Below, one piece after another: positions 23,782 to 33,118 of a stretch of 64,000 bases of DNA. Below the pieces are notes generated by a model. It made no database searches. It had not been told where the DNA came from and was given only the letters and a program-made list of their open reading frames with translations. Source of the DNA: JABFRG01 sp046351415. Lineage in GTDB: Bacteria; Myxococcota_A; Polyangia; Polyangiales; Polyangiaceae. The first letter of the stretch is position 1; every line of letters starts with the position of its first letter. The stretch spans positions 1 through 64,000 of the forward strand of contig JAXLYO010000016.1 of the NCBI GenBank assembly GCA_046351415.1. Reading direction: 5' to 3'. The translations under genes were made by a program, and so were the position numbers.

Positions 23782-24915
23782 ATGGAAGGTTTTTCCTCGA
23801 TCGTCGCGGCAGATCCGCTCGTGCTTTGTAGCGACTCGATTTCCGCTGCAGCTGCCGCAGGACTGACGTACGTCGAGTCCTGGTTTCGAGGAATCCGGCG
23901 TTTGAGCGCACGCAATGGCTTTCGTTACGTTCTTCCCTCGGGCAAACCCCTCACGCGAGAACGTGATCTCGAGCGGATTCGCAGCCTCGTTATTCCTCCG
24001 GCTTGGACGGACGTGCAAATTTGCCTCGATGCAAATGGTCACATCCAGGCAGTGGGTCGCGACGCGAAAGGGCGAAAGCAGTACCGCTATCATCCTCGTT
24101 GGAGGGAGGTTCGCGATGCAGCAAAGTATGGGCGTCTGCTCGCGTTCGCCGAAGCGCTCCCCGCTCTGCGGAGACGCGTTGCAAGAGACCTGGGGAGGTC
24201 AGGGCTTCCTCGCGAGAAGGTGCTTGCAACGGTTGCCGACTTGCTCGAGAGGACGCTCATTCGCGTCGGCAACGAAGAATACGCTCAGAAGAACGATTCG
24301 TACGGTTTGACGACCCTGCGGGAACGACACGTCGATATCGAGGGTGCGAACATCCGTTTCAGCTTCCGCGGAAAGAGCGGCAAGGAGCACGTCATCGACA
24401 TGCGCGACCGGCGACTTGCGATCATCGTCCGTCGCTGTCAGGAGCTTCCAGGACAGGAGCTCTTTCACTATCTCGACGATGCAGGCACCCCCCGACGCAT
24501 CGAATCCTCGGACGTCAACGCGTACCTGCGCGAGGCAGCAGGCGACGACTTCAGCGCCAAAGACGTGCGTACGTGGTACGGGACGCTGCTGCTCGCTCGC
24601 GCGCTCTTCCACGGAGAACAGGCTGGGCCGCCCACGGCGAAGAACGTCGCGACGGCGGTCAAGGAAGTTGCGGCCCGACTCGGCAACACTCCCGCGGTGT
24701 GTCGCCGTTGCTACGTGCACCCTGCGGTCATCTCTCGCTACTTGCGCGGTGAGCCTGCTCCCACCCTCCGAGCGAAGAAGCTCACGAGTGGAGCGGAGGG
24801 CGCGCGCATGGGCTTGTCGCCCGAGGAACGCGCACTCGTAGCGCTCTTGAGAGCCGAAGCGCTTTTCGAGAAGCAGCAAGATGGCGGACGGATACGTCCG
24901 CGGGAAGCCGCCTGA
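23782..24915 (+). CDS. DNA topoisomerase IB
   Basis: This 377-residue protein matches bacterial/poxvirus-like type IB topoisomerases. The N-terminal domain carries the family signature GKPLTRERDLERIRSLVIPPAWTDV. The catalytic domain has KQYRYHP (catalytic Lys/Arg region), the Lys in FRGKSGKEH, KDVRTWYGT, and the nucleophilic Tyr in NTPAVCRRCYVHP (about residue 313). It relaxes supercoils of both signs by transient 3'-phosphotyrosyl linkage, without ATP. The frame is complete and of normal length. It has a possible sigma-54 promoter, which, if used, would place it among stress-controlled genes. Confidence 0.92.
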   Translation: MEGFSSIVAADPLVLCSDSISAAAAAGLTYVESWFRGIRRLSARNGFRYVLPSGKPLTRERDLERIRSLVIPPAWTDVQICLDANGHIQAVGRDAKGRKQYRYHPRWREVRDAAKYGRLLAFAEALPALRRRVARDLGRSGLPREKVLATVADLLERTLIRVGNEEYAQKNDSYGLTTLRERHVDIEGANIRFSFRGKSGKEHVIDMRDRRLAIIVRRCQELPGQELFHYLDDAGTPRRIESSDVNAYLREAAGDDFSAKDVRTWYGTLLLARALFHGEQAGPPTAKNVATAVKEVAARLGNTPAVCRRCYVHPAVISRYLRGEPAPTLRAKKLTSGAEGARMGLSPEERALVALLRAEALFEKQQDGGRIRPREAA

Positions 24916-25211
24916 GGAACTTGCACGTGGGTATCGGTTTTTCGAAAAACTCCCTTTCTTCGAAGCGCGGTGACGTCATCGGAAAGAGGTGCAGGTTGCA
25001 GGCAACTTCTCCACAAGCAGGGGAAAACCTCGCAAATTCGAGCCGTGCATGTCGCACTTTGCCTCAGCAGAGGTTCGCGCGAGGGCGCCACGAAAGCGCC
25101 GGATGCGCCGCACGCGCCGCACGCGCCAGGCGGGGGCCTTGGCGTCGAAAGCACGGCACTCTCTCGGTTGGCATGCTGGACGAACGTCGTGGTACGGTTC
25201 TGCGAGTATCC
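24916..25211. other. 296-base intergenic region
   Basis: No gene is apparent. It contains a perfect palindrome GTTTTTCGAAAAAC at 24937-24950 followed by a T-rich patch, a possible terminator for topoisomerase IB. Near 25100-25130 there is a short tandem arrangement of GCGCCGCAC. The promoter of the receiver protein at 25212 must lie here but was not recognised. Confidence 0.4.
24937..24950. terminator. Palindrome downstream of topoisomerase IB, possible terminator
   Basis: GTTTTTCGAAAAAC is a perfect 14-base palindrome 22 bases after the stop codon, followed by CTCCCTTTCTT. The A/T-rich stem would be weak, so terminator function is uncertain; an operator is the alternative. Confidence 0.35.
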
Positions 25212-25679
25212 ATGTCGTCCACCGCCACGGACGGTGCGCCTGACACGAGCGGTTCTCCCGCGAAGGCGCCCTCTTCCTCCACTCCGACACGCAAGCCCCT
25301 CACTTCACTCCACGTCTTGGTCGTCGACGATCAGGAAGACGCGCGCGACCTCGTGGCCACGGTTCTCGAAGATGCCGGGGCGCGCGTCACCCAAGCCGAA
25401 TCGGCCGCGGCCGCTTTGGAAGTGCTCGCAAGAGATTCCGTTTCGGTCATCGTCTCGGATGTCGGTATGCCCATCGAGGATGGTTACACGTTCATCCGCA
25501 AAGTGCGTGAGACCTCATCTGCTCCGGAGACCAGCTCGACCCCGGCGCTCGCCCTCACGGCATTCGCACGCGCGGAAGATCGCGCGCGGGCTCTCGAAGC
25601 GGGTTTCCAAGAACACGTCGCGAAGCCAGTCGACCTGCGACGCCTCGTAGAGCTCGTCTCCTCGCTCGCAAGGCGTTAG
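25212..25679 (+). CDS. Single-domain response regulator
   Basis: This 155-residue protein has a Ser/Thr/Pro-rich N-terminus (about 1-30) and one receiver domain with VVDDQEDARD, the phosphoacceptor Asp in IVSDVGMPIEDGY (about 83) and Lys in HVAKPVD. There is no output domain. The receiver closely resembles the C-terminal receivers of the two hybrid kinases in the window, including the LTAFARAEDRARALEAGFQ segment, and may have been copied from one of them. It likely shuttles phosphate or competes with the receiver of the 831-residue kinase encoded nearby. Confidence 0.88.
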   Translation: MSSTATDGAPDTSGSPAKAPSSSTPTRKPLTSLHVLVVDDQEDARDLVATVLEDAGARVTQAESAAAALEVLARDSVSVIVSDVGMPIEDGYTFIRKVRETSSAPETSSTPALALTAFARAEDRARALEAGFQEHVAKPVDLRRLVELVSSLARR

Positions 25680-25711
25680 GCGCTCGAACCGCGCGGTTCC
25701 GCGCCGCGAAT

Positions 25712-26101
25712 TCAGACAACCAATTTCTTCACGAGCGCGACAATCTCGTCGGGGTCGACCGGCTTGGTCAAGATCGCATCGAACCAGTCGCCACGTTCGC
25801 GAACGGACGATGGTGAGTGTCCCGTTACCGCAATCAAGTGCATGGCACGAGAGCCTGCGCGAGCGCGAAGACGACGCGCGACTTCGTAACCGTCCATACC
25901 TCCACCGAGAGAGATGTCGAGAACGACGACGCGCGGCAAGCCCTTGTCGTCGATGGACGCAAGCAAGTCTTCTGCAGCTTCGAACTCTTCGACGGGGACG
26001 CCGCGCATCGCGAGAAACGCCGCGAACGACTCACGCGAGTCCTCGTCGTCGTCGAGCATGACGATCCGGTTTTCGTTCGTGTTGGCAGCTACGCGATCCA
26101 T
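25712..26101 (-). CDS. Single-domain response regulator
   Basis: This 129-residue receiver-only protein has MLDDDEDSRE, the phosphoacceptor Asp in VVVLDISLGGGMDGYE (about 64), the switch Thr in AVTGHS and Lys in LTKPVD. It is divergent from the hybrid kinase at 26145 with 43 bases between, so the two likely share a control region. Without an output domain it must act through protein contacts. The receiver is of a different subtype from that at 25212. Confidence 0.88.
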   Translation of the reverse strand: MDRVAANTNENRIVMLDDDEDSRESFAAFLAMRGVPVEEFEAAEDLLASIDDKGLPRVVVLDISLGGGMDGYEVARRLRARAGSRAMHLIAVTGHSPSSVRERGDWFDAILTKPVDPDEIVALVKKLVV

Positions 26102-26144
26102 GCAAATCGATTAGAATAGTACACGCGGTGCCGAGTTTAATGAA

Positions 26145-28640
26145 GTGACGAGATGCGCGCGCTCTGCGAAAGTCACGACCACCTGGGGCCGCTTGGAATA
26201 CCACGTCATCCTCGACAGTCTTGCCGATGCCATCGTCGTCGCGGACCTCTATGGACGTATCGTCTATCTCAATCTCGCAGCGGAACGTTTGCTCGGTTGG
26301 ACGCGGGCGGAGGTAACGGGACAGCTGCTTCACGTGCTCATGCCGGAGCACCTGCACGAGGCGCACACGATTGGCTTCGAGCGTTTCGTGAAGACGCGAG
26401 AGCCGAAAATCCTAGGACAACGTGTGCGTGTCCCCGCGCGAACGAAGAGGGGCGCGGAGCTGGAAGTGGAGCTCACACTTTCCACGTTCAAAGACAAGGA
26501 CGGTGAGCTTTGCGTCATCGCGACCATGCGCGATGCCGAGCTCGGCATGTTCGAACGCATCGATACGATTCTCCGAGGAATATCTGACGGAATTACCGTC
26601 CAACGCGGAGATGGCACTCTCGTCTATGCGAATGACGCAGCGGCGCAGCTGACGGACTTCGAAAGCGCTCGCGCATTCATGGCGGCCTCCAACGCGGAAG
26701 TCATCGGACGCTTCGAGCTCTTGGGAGAGGACGAAAAGCCCGTCCCTATCGAACGATTGCCGAGTCGTATTGCTCTCACTGGCACTGTCGCCAAAGACGT
26801 ACTCGTCTGTTTTCGCATCGTGCGAACCGGCGAAACACGATGGAGCATCGTGACGTCGACTCCTATCTTGAACAGCAGCGGTGGCGTATCGATGGTCGCC
26901 ACCGTCTTTCGCGACGTCACTCAAGCTCGGAAGGCGGAAACGAGTCTTCGCTTTCTTGCGGAAGCGAGCGCGGTCCTCGGGTCGACCCTCGATTTCCGCG
27001 AGACACTACAGAACCTCGCGCAACTCGCGGTACCTCTTCTCGCTGACTGGTGCTCTATCGCTCTCGCGACGACGGACGGCCGTGTGGGGCCGATCGTCGC
27101 CGTCTCGCACGTGGACCCAGCAAAGGTCGCCTGGGCGAAAGACGCAGTGGAGAAGTATCCACCCGACCCGAGCGCGCCACGCGGGCTCTACCACGTCCTT
27201 CGAAGCGGGACTGCGGAGATTCACCACGGCGCATCGGACGCGAGCGGTCTGCTTCGCTCTCTCGACATCGAATCCGCGATGCTCGTTCCCCTCAAGGCGC
27301 ATGGGCGCGTGCTTGGCATCGTCAGCTTCTTTTCGAACCAGACGGCGCGCAAGTACGGCCAATCGGACCTCGAACTAGCGACGTCGCTCGCGGAGCGTGC
27401 CGCATTCGCCGTCGACAACGCTCGACTCTACGCGGCGGAGAAACTCGCGAGTGAGCAGCTGCAACAGCTCGCCAAACAGGCGGAAGAAGCTAGCCGCGTG
27501 AAGGACGAATTTCTCGCAACCGTCTCCCACGAATTGAGAACGCCTCTGAACGCCATCATGGGCTGGGCTTCTCTCCTGCGAGAGCGCACACGTACGCGCG
27601 GCGACGGATTCGTTGCCAAGGGCGTCGATGTCATCCATCGAAACGCCAAAGCACAAGGCAAGCTCATCGAAGACATTCTCGACGTTTCGCGCATCATCAC
27701 CGGCACTCTTCGTATCGAGCCTCGCAGCACCGACTTCGTCACGTGTGTTGCGGACGCCATCGAAGTCGTGCGCCCTTCGGCAAACGCCAAACACATCGAC
27801 ATCGTCTTCGAGCCCGCGCCGACCCACGTGTTCGTCGTGGCCGATCCGGAGCGCCTGCAGCAGGTCGTCTGGAATCTTCTCTCCAATGCGGTGAAGTTCA
27901 CGGACCCCGATGGCCGCATCACGCTCGAGCTCGGCGTGAACGAAACGCACGTGACCTTCTCCGTGATCGACTCGGGCCGAGGTATCGACTCGGACTTCTT
28001 GCCCTACGTGTTCGATCGGTTCAAACAGGCCGACGGCTCGACGACGCGGCGCGTCGGAGGCCTCGGGCTCGGACTTTCGATCGTCCGGCACATCGTAGAA
28101 CTGCACGGTGGCAACGTGCATGCGGCGAGTGACGGTCTGGGCAAGGGAGCCACGTTCACGATCGTCATCCCCGTGAGCTCCTCGTCCGCCGGTGGCGGCG
28201 GAGATTTGCCGCCAGACCCCACGCCGAAAGAAGCTCCTGTCCCCCAGGCGCCTTCTCTCGTGGGGCTTCGCATTCTCGTCGTTGACGACGACCGTGACGC
28301 ACGAGAACTGCTGCTCACCGTCTTGTCCCAGGCGGGTGGCAGTGTCGAAGTCGCCAGCTCGGCCAAGGAAGGCTTCGAACGGCTCAGAACGATGCGGCCA
28401 CACGTACTCGTGAGCGACATCGGCATGCCGGAAGAAGATGGCTATTCGTTTCTGAGACGCATCCGTGCTCTCGGGCCGAGCGAAGGGGGCCTCACCCCTG
28501 CCATCGCTCTCACCGCATACAGTCGAGCAGGCGACAAAGCGAGAGCGCTCGAAGCGGGCTACGCACTCCACATCACCAAACCACTCACCGTGAACGACTT
28601 CCTGAACGCCGTCCGCGACGTGGCGACCTCAACCCGTTGA
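26145..28640 (+). CDS. PAS/PAS/GAF hybrid sensor histidine kinase with receiver
   Basis: This 831-residue soluble protein starts at a GTG. Its domains are PAS (about 20-135), a second PAS (about 138-265), GAF (about 285-430), HisKA with ATVSHELRTPLNAIMGW (His near 462), HATPase with NLLSNAVKF, DSGRGI and GLGLGLS, and a receiver with VVDDDRDARE and the acceptor Asp in VSDIGMPEEDGY (near 758). The kinase-to-receiver half is similar to the 1105-residue kinase at 4.6-7.9 kb, suggesting duplication. It sits between two receiver-only genes and the FHA sigma-54 activator (42-base gap), but a functional connection with the latter is unproven. Confidence 0.92.
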   Translation: MTRCARSAKVTTTWGRLEYHVILDSLADAIVVADLYGRIVYLNLAAERLLGWTRAEVTGQLLHVLMPEHLHEAHTIGFERFVKTREPKILGQRVRVPARTKRGAELEVELTLSTFKDKDGELCVIATMRDAELGMFERIDTILRGISDGITVQRGDGTLVYANDAAAQLTDFESARAFMAASNAEVIGRFELLGEDEKPVPIERLPSRIALTGTVAKDVLVCFRIVRTGETRWSIVTSTPILNSSGGVSMVATVFRDVTQARKAETSLRFLAEASAVLGSTLDFRETLQNLAQLAVPLLADWCSIALATTDGRVGPIVAVSHVDPAKVAWAKDAVEKYPPDPSAPRGLYHVLRSGTAEIHHGASDASGLLRSLDIESAMLVPLKAHGRVLGIVSFFSNQTARKYGQSDLELATSLAERAAFAVDNARLYAAEKLASEQLQQLAKQAEEASRVKDEFLATVSHELRTPLNAIMGWASLLRERTRTRGDGFVAKGVDVIHRNAKAQGKLIEDILDVSRIITGTLRIEPRSTDFVTCVADAIEVVRPSANAKHIDIVFEPAPTHVFVVADPERLQQVVWNLLSNAVKFTDPDGRITLELGVNETHVTFSVIDSGRGIDSDFLPYVFDRFKQADGSTTRRVGGLGLGLSIVRHIVELHGGNVHAASDGLGKGATFTIVIPVSSSSAGGGGDLPPDPTPKEAPVPQAPSLVGLRILVVDDDRDARELLLTVLSQAGGSVEVASSAKEGFERLRTMRPHVLVSDIGMPEEDGYSFLRRIRALGPSEGGLTPAIALTAYSRAGDKARALEAGYALHITKPLTVNDFLNAVRDVATSTR

Positions 28641-28682
28641 TGATGGAAATCGGAACGCGAAACATGGTCTAATGCCCGTCTC

Positions 28683-30119
28683 ATGTCCGATTTCACGGTA
28701 CGCGAGACCGATGCCTCCGCTGCGGCTCAAGGACGCGACACGGTTGTCGCGCGCCCCGCCGACGTCCTCTACATCCTCATCGAGGGCCACGACACGCGCA
28801 CGGGAGGCGCGCGCATAGACCTCACGAACGTCGACGAAATTTCGGTCGGAAGGGGACCTCGCAACTTCCGCTTCGACGACCGGGCGCTCCGCATCACGCT
28901 CGAAGACCCTCAAATCTCTTCTCGTCATCTGACCCTTACGCGCGAACGGGGCTCGTTCGTCCTCCGTGACGTGGGTTCGACGAACGGCACGTTCATCGGC
29001 GAAGAGCGCATCACGGAGCGCGCCATCGATGGCGTCACGTTCGTGACCGGGAGCGCCGCGTTCAGGTTGGAACGAAACGTCCCCTCCTACGACGCTCCGG
29101 GCGCAGTAACGCTCGCCCGCGATTTGCCCGGCCGAAAAGAAGGGCTCGCATCGCTCGTTCCCTCCATCGCGGAAGGGTTGAGAGACATCCTGCGCATTGC
29201 GGGTGCAGACCTCTCCGTCCTTCTTCGCGGCGAGAGTGGCACTGGGAAGGACGTGCTCGCCCGCGCCATTCATCGTCTCTCTCCGCGCGCAGCGAAACCC
29301 ATGGTCGCGGTCAATTGTGCGTCCCTTCCCGACACGTTGGTCGAGTCTCAGCTCTTCGGACACACGCGGGGCGCATTCTCGGGTGCGGTGCGCGACGAAC
29401 CCGGCTTCTTCCGCGCGGCCGATGGGGGCACACTCTTCCTCGACGAGATTGGCGACATGCCCCCGCCCGCGCAGGCGGCACTGCTTCGCGCGTTGGAGAC
29501 GCGGGAGGTCATCCCCGTGGGGTCGACGAAAGCCATCCCCGTCGACGTGCGTGTCATCTCCGCCACGTTGCGGGACGAGCGCTCCCTTCGCCCTGATTTG
29601 CTCGCACGATTGGCCGGGTATCGTCACGAGCTCAAGCCTTTGCGGGATCGCATGCCCGACCTCGGGCTCCTCGTGACGGAACTGCTCGAGCGCCTCGGGG
29701 CTGAAGGCACCTTGCTCGCGCCGGAAGCGGTGCGCAGCCTCGTGCAGCATCCGTTCCCTTTGAACGTCCGCGAACTCGGGGCGGCGCTGAAGAGCGCGCA
29801 CATCCTCGCGTCTTCCGGCATCGCAGGGCAGCAGACGATCATCGCGCGAAAGCATCTCTCCCTCTTCGCGCAGGCGAACGAAGAAGCGCTCGCGACCCCC
29901 GGTGCGCTCGTCGACACCTCCCCTGCGGTTCCGCAAGCGATACGCAAGGCGCCGGTACCTGACGACGTCCGTCGTGAAGACCTTCTGCGACACCTCACGG
30001 ATACCAAGGGCAACATCAGCGAGGTCGCTCGACGCATGAGCAGCACGCGCGCTCAAGTCCATCGCTGGTCTCAGAAGTTCCAAATCGACCTGGAAAGCTT
30101 CCGGCGAGAAGAGCCTTGA
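28683..30119 (+). CDS. FHA-domain sigma-54-dependent transcriptional activator
   Basis: This 478-residue bacterial enhancer-binding protein has an N-terminal FHA domain (about 45-115: VGRGPRN, SSRHLTL, GSTNGTF), which reads phosphothreonine. A AAA+ domain follows, with Walker A GESGTGKD, the sigma-54 contact loop GAFSGA (Ser for the usual Thr), and Walker B GGTLFLDEIGD. It ends in a Fis-type helix-turn-helix (GNISEVARRMSSTRAQVHRW). It should remodel sigma-54 polymerase in response to a Ser/Thr kinase signal rather than to a histidine kinase. The kinase gene overlaps its stop by 4 bp (TTGA). Many sigma-54 promoters in this window are candidate targets. Confidence 0.93.
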   Translation: MSDFTVRETDASAAAQGRDTVVARPADVLYILIEGHDTRTGGARIDLTNVDEISVGRGPRNFRFDDRALRITLEDPQISSRHLTLTRERGSFVLRDVGSTNGTFIGEERITERAIDGVTFVTGSAAFRLERNVPSYDAPGAVTLARDLPGRKEGLASLVPSIAEGLRDILRIAGADLSVLLRGESGTGKDVLARAIHRLSPRAAKPMVAVNCASLPDTLVESQLFGHTRGAFSGAVRDEPGFFRAADGGTLFLDEIGDMPPPAQAALLRALETREVIPVGSTKAIPVDVRVISATLRDERSLRPDLLARLAGYRHELKPLRDRMPDLGLLVTELLERLGAEGTLLAPEAVRSLVQHPFPLNVRELGAALKSAHILASSGIAGQQTIIARKHLSLFAQANEEALATPGALVDTSPAVPQAIRKAPVPDDVRREDLLRHLTDTKGNISEVARRMSSTRAQVHRWSQKFQIDLESFRREEP

Positions 30120-32413
30120 GAACCCCGCAGACCGGCGACCACGTCACGGAGAACGTGGTCCTCGTCGAGAAGCTTGGCGCGGGGGGCATGGGCCACGTGT
30201 GGATCGCAGAACATCGCGCGCTTCGCACGGAGGTCGCGGTGAAGCTCTTGTGGCCTTGCCGCGAACTCGCGCCGCGCGAACTCGAACGTTTCCTGCGGGA
30301 GGCCTCCGCCGCCGCGCGCGTGAAGAGTCCGCACGTCGTGACGGTATTCGATACCGGTGTCTCCGAGCTCGTCGGTCCTTACGTCGTCATGGAGCTCCTC
30401 GAAGGAGAGGACCTGGAACAGCGCCTCAGCCGCGACGAGAAACTCTCGTGTGAAGAGGCCTCTCGGATCTTTTCGCAGATTTCGGACGCGGTCCTGCAAG
30501 CGCACGAGAGTGGACTCGTCCATCGAGACTTGAAGCCAGCCAATGTCTTTCTGGTGCGCGGGCCCAACCGCGCCGCCTTTGCGAAGGTCCTCGACTTCGG
30601 AATCGCGCGAGACCTCGATGACCCGCTTACCGTGAGCGAGAGCATCGTCATTGGTACGCCCGGATACATGAGTCCCGAGCAGGCATGCGGTGGAGAGGTG
30701 ACCATCGCGAGCGACCTTTACTCCTTGGGACTCGTCGCTTTTCGCGCCCTCACGGGGACGCACGCGATCTCGCGTTCATCTCGTGAGGCGTTCGGGGTCG
30801 CGGCATACAAGCTGGAACTGCCTAGACCGTCGTCGCGACGTTTCGATCTGCCTGCCGCCTTCGATGCTTGGTTTGCGAAGGCCTGCGCGTACTCTCCCGA
30901 GGATCGTTTCGAAAATGCCCATGAGCAGGCGATGTCACTCGCCCAGGCGTTGGCCGGGGAGCCCGGCGTTGCTCCCGATCCCCTCGGCCCGACGCTTCCC
31001 GAAGGCGCGATGCAAGCGAAGGCCGACGCGAAGAACGACGCACGCGGCGAATCGACGAAGGGCAAGACCACGCCGGAAGCTTCCGTCCTCTCCATCTCGA
31101 AACAAGTCGAAGACCGCGGCGGGTTTCGTTGGCCGCTCGTGCTTACCGCTGCGCTCGTCGCGTGTGGTCTTGCAGCATGGTGGGGAAGCCGCGTGTTTCG
31201 AGAGTCGAACGCCACCGCGACGCCTGCGCCGTCCGTCGAAGCCTCTCGAAGCGCCGACGCGGCTGTTCAAGCGAGTGAACCGCTTCGCTTTCCTCTGCTC
31301 GTGGACCTTCACGGGGGCAATCAGAAGCGAGGGGCGGCGATGCTCGCGGCTGCGCGCGCGGGCGCCACGGCCATCAACCGTCAAGGGGGCGTCGAGGGGC
31401 GCTCCGTCGAAATCGTACCGTTCGACGACGAAGGTGACACGGGCACGTTCCTCATGGGCAAGGTGACGGAGGCACACAAGGTCGCGAACGCGCATGTCGC
31501 TTTCGGTCCCACGCTGTCGAATCAAGCACTGCTCACGGCGCCGGAGTTCGCGAAAGTCGGGCTGCTCCAGGTCTCTGCGTCCGCATCGAGTACGGCGCTC
31601 GCGAACGTGACTCCGACCCTTTTCAGGCTCGCTCCGAGTGATGCAGGGCAAGCGAAGGCCCTCGCCGACTTGATGAAGGCAGAGAAGTGCACGATGGTCA
31701 CACTCGTGGCCGGCTCGGGAACGTACGGCAAAGCGTTCGCAACAGAACTGACGAAGCATGTCCCGGGTCTTCAGACGGTGTTCGTTGCGCCGGAGGCGAC
31801 TCGAAACTATGGCGCAGCCGTTCGGGAGGTTTCCGCCCTCGGCGCACCGTGCGTCGCTTTCGCCGTCATTGCGGAGGTCGCGAGCCGTTACCTCATGGAA
31901 GCTGCTCGCAGTGGCCCGAAGAGCCGACCGATGTATTTTGCAAGCGATACACTTGCCTCGGAGGATTTCATCGAGCTCGCGCGCGGTGACCGCAATGATC
32001 TTTCGGCGCCCAGCGTCGCAGAAGGTGTACGTGGCGTTCGCCCCATCGGAGCGAACCCGGACGCCCCGGAAAACCGCTACTTCGACAAGATGTATCGAGA
32101 ACTCGCGGGCTCGCCTCCGACGGAGCCATTCCTCTCGATGCAGTTCGATGCGGTCGTTCTCACGGGCATCGCACTCGCGAAAGCTGGTGCGGGCGCCTCG
32201 CCCCTCACCCTCAAGGCCGCCATGCTCGAGGCAACACGCGGGACGGCTCCTTTCGGCCCCCAGAAGCTCGACGAGCTTTTCAGGGCGCAGAAGCGAGGCG
32301 TCGCGATCGACTACGAAGCCGCGTCCGGTGACATCGTCTTCGACGGCGATGAACGTGTCGGTGTCTTCACCGCGTGGAAAGTCGAACGAGGGCGCGTCGT
32401 CGACACGAAATGA
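30116..32413 (+). CDS. Receptor Ser/Thr kinase with extracytoplasmic periplasmic-binding-protein domain
   Basis: This 765-residue protein begins at a TTG overlapping the stop of the FHA activator. Residues about 10-275 are a PknB-type kinase (GAGGMGHVW, VAVKLL, HRDLKPAN, DFGIARD, YMSPEQ). A linker is followed by one membrane span (about 339-357, LVLTAALVACGLAAWW). The rest (about 390-765) resembles branched-chain-amino-acid-type substrate-binding proteins (type 1 PBP): LLVDLHGGNQKRGAAMLAAARAGATAIN, VEIVPFDDEGD, GPTLSNQALLTAPEFAKVGLLQVSASASS. It therefore looks like a ligand-sensing receptor kinase. Its presumed target is the FHA activator. Confidence 0.9.
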   Translation: MRTPQTGDHVTENVVLVEKLGAGGMGHVWIAEHRALRTEVAVKLLWPCRELAPRELERFLREASAAARVKSPHVVTVFDTGVSELVGPYVVMELLEGEDLEQRLSRDEKLSCEEASRIFSQISDAVLQAHESGLVHRDLKPANVFLVRGPNRAAFAKVLDFGIARDLDDPLTVSESIVIGTPGYMSPEQACGGEVTIASDLYSLGLVAFRALTGTHAISRSSREAFGVAAYKLELPRPSSRRFDLPAAFDAWFAKACAYSPEDRFENAHEQAMSLAQALAGEPGVAPDPLGPTLPEGAMQAKADAKNDARGESTKGKTTPEASVLSISKQVEDRGGFRWPLVLTAALVACGLAAWWGSRVFRESNATATPAPSVEASRSADAAVQASEPLRFPLLVDLHGGNQKRGAAMLAAARAGATAINRQGGVEGRSVEIVPFDDEGDTGTFLMGKVTEAHKVANAHVAFGPTLSNQALLTAPEFAKVGLLQVSASASSTALANVTPTLFRLAPSDAGQAKALADLMKAEKCTMVTLVAGSGTYGKAFATELTKHVPGLQTVFVAPEATRNYGAAVREVSALGAPCVAFAVIAEVASRYLMEAARSGPKSRPMYFASDTLASEDFIELARGDRNDLSAPSVAEGVRGVRPIGANPDAPENRYFDKMYRELAGSPPTEPFLSMQFDAVVLTGIALAKAGAGASPLTLKAAMLEATRGTAPFGPQKLDELFRAQKRGVAIDYEAASGDIVFDGDERVGVFTAWKVERGRVVDTK

Positions 32414-32422
32414 AGGGCACTC

Positions 32423-32941
32423 TCAGAGGTCCTTGAAGGCGTCGACGACAGCCTGTTCGAAGGCCGAGAGGGACCGCTCGGTGTTCCTTCGCTCGGTCTT
32501 CCAGATGTCATCGGACATGGCCGGCAGGTTACCCAGCTTCTTGATCGCGTCGGCCCGGGTCAGTTGCACCATCTTCCATGCACCGACGAAGTCGGAGGCT
32601 TCCTTGCCCGTGAGTTTCGAGGAACGCGTCTTTGCCTCCGCCGCTCGCGCGTCAGCCTTGTCGAAGCGCGCCTGCGCCTCCACAGTGAACAGCTGTCGCT
32701 CGCGTTGCATGTTGACGCGAGCTTCCTCGAGCTTCGCCTTTGCCGAGACGACATCGCGAGCGGTCGCCTCTTGTGCGTCGCGCTTCTCCGCGGGAGTCGC
32801 GTCGTCGGGCGTCTGCTTGTTGTCGCCTTGGAGCTGCGACTGGTTGAGCTGCGTCTCCGCGGAGCGAACCTCTTTGTGTGGGTCGCTTGCGCAGGCGCAG
32901 AGGGACACGAGGATGGCGGGACTGATGAATCGCTTGGGCAT
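32423..32941 (-). CDS. Helical lipoprotein, function unknown
   Basis: This 172-residue protein has a short signal peptide and lipobox (MPKRFISPAILVSLCACAS). The mature part is almost entirely charged helix (AQEATARDVVSAKAKLEEARVNMQRERQLFTVEAQARFDKADARAAEAKTR), probably a coiled coil. I recognise no family. A perfect sigma-54 promoter at 32956-32971 places the mRNA start about 4 bases before ATG 32941, so the transcript would be essentially leaderless. The gene converges on the receptor kinase gene with 9 bases between stops. Confidence 0.75.
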   Translation of the reverse strand: MPKRFISPAILVSLCACASDPHKEVRSAETQLNQSQLQGDNKQTPDDATPAEKRDAQEATARDVVSAKAKLEEARVNMQRERQLFTVEAQARFDKADARAAEAKTRSSKLTGKEASDFVGAWKMVQLTRADAIKKLGNLPAMSDDIWKTERRNTERSLSAFEQAVVDAFKDL

Positions 32942-32955
32942 GATGGCCGCTCTGG

Positions 32956-32971
32956 AGCAACCCTCATGCCA
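32956..32971 (-). promoter_or_regulatory. Sigma-54 (-24/-12) promoter of the helical lipoprotein
   Basis: On the minus strand the site reads TGGCATGAGGGTTGCT, a full match to the consensus with the exact GG/GC spacing. The predicted start is near 32945, four bases upstream of ATG 32941. Confidence 0.8.
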
Positions 32972-33118
32972 CGTGTGCCCCGTCTCGGGCAGGCGCAACG
33001 CAGCGAAATTTCCATGCGGAGAAGAGGGGGTTGCCCTTTCGAGCGCGGCGATCCTGCTTCCTCGGGGCGATCTGCCGCACCACGAATCCCGCCCGCAAAC
33101 TTCCATTCGCAGCTCCAG

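Noticed and set aside
28629..30083. Open frame of 484 codons antisense to the FHA activator
   Set aside because: The sense strand encodes a complete enhancer-binding protein with all motifs; the antisense product is low complexity.
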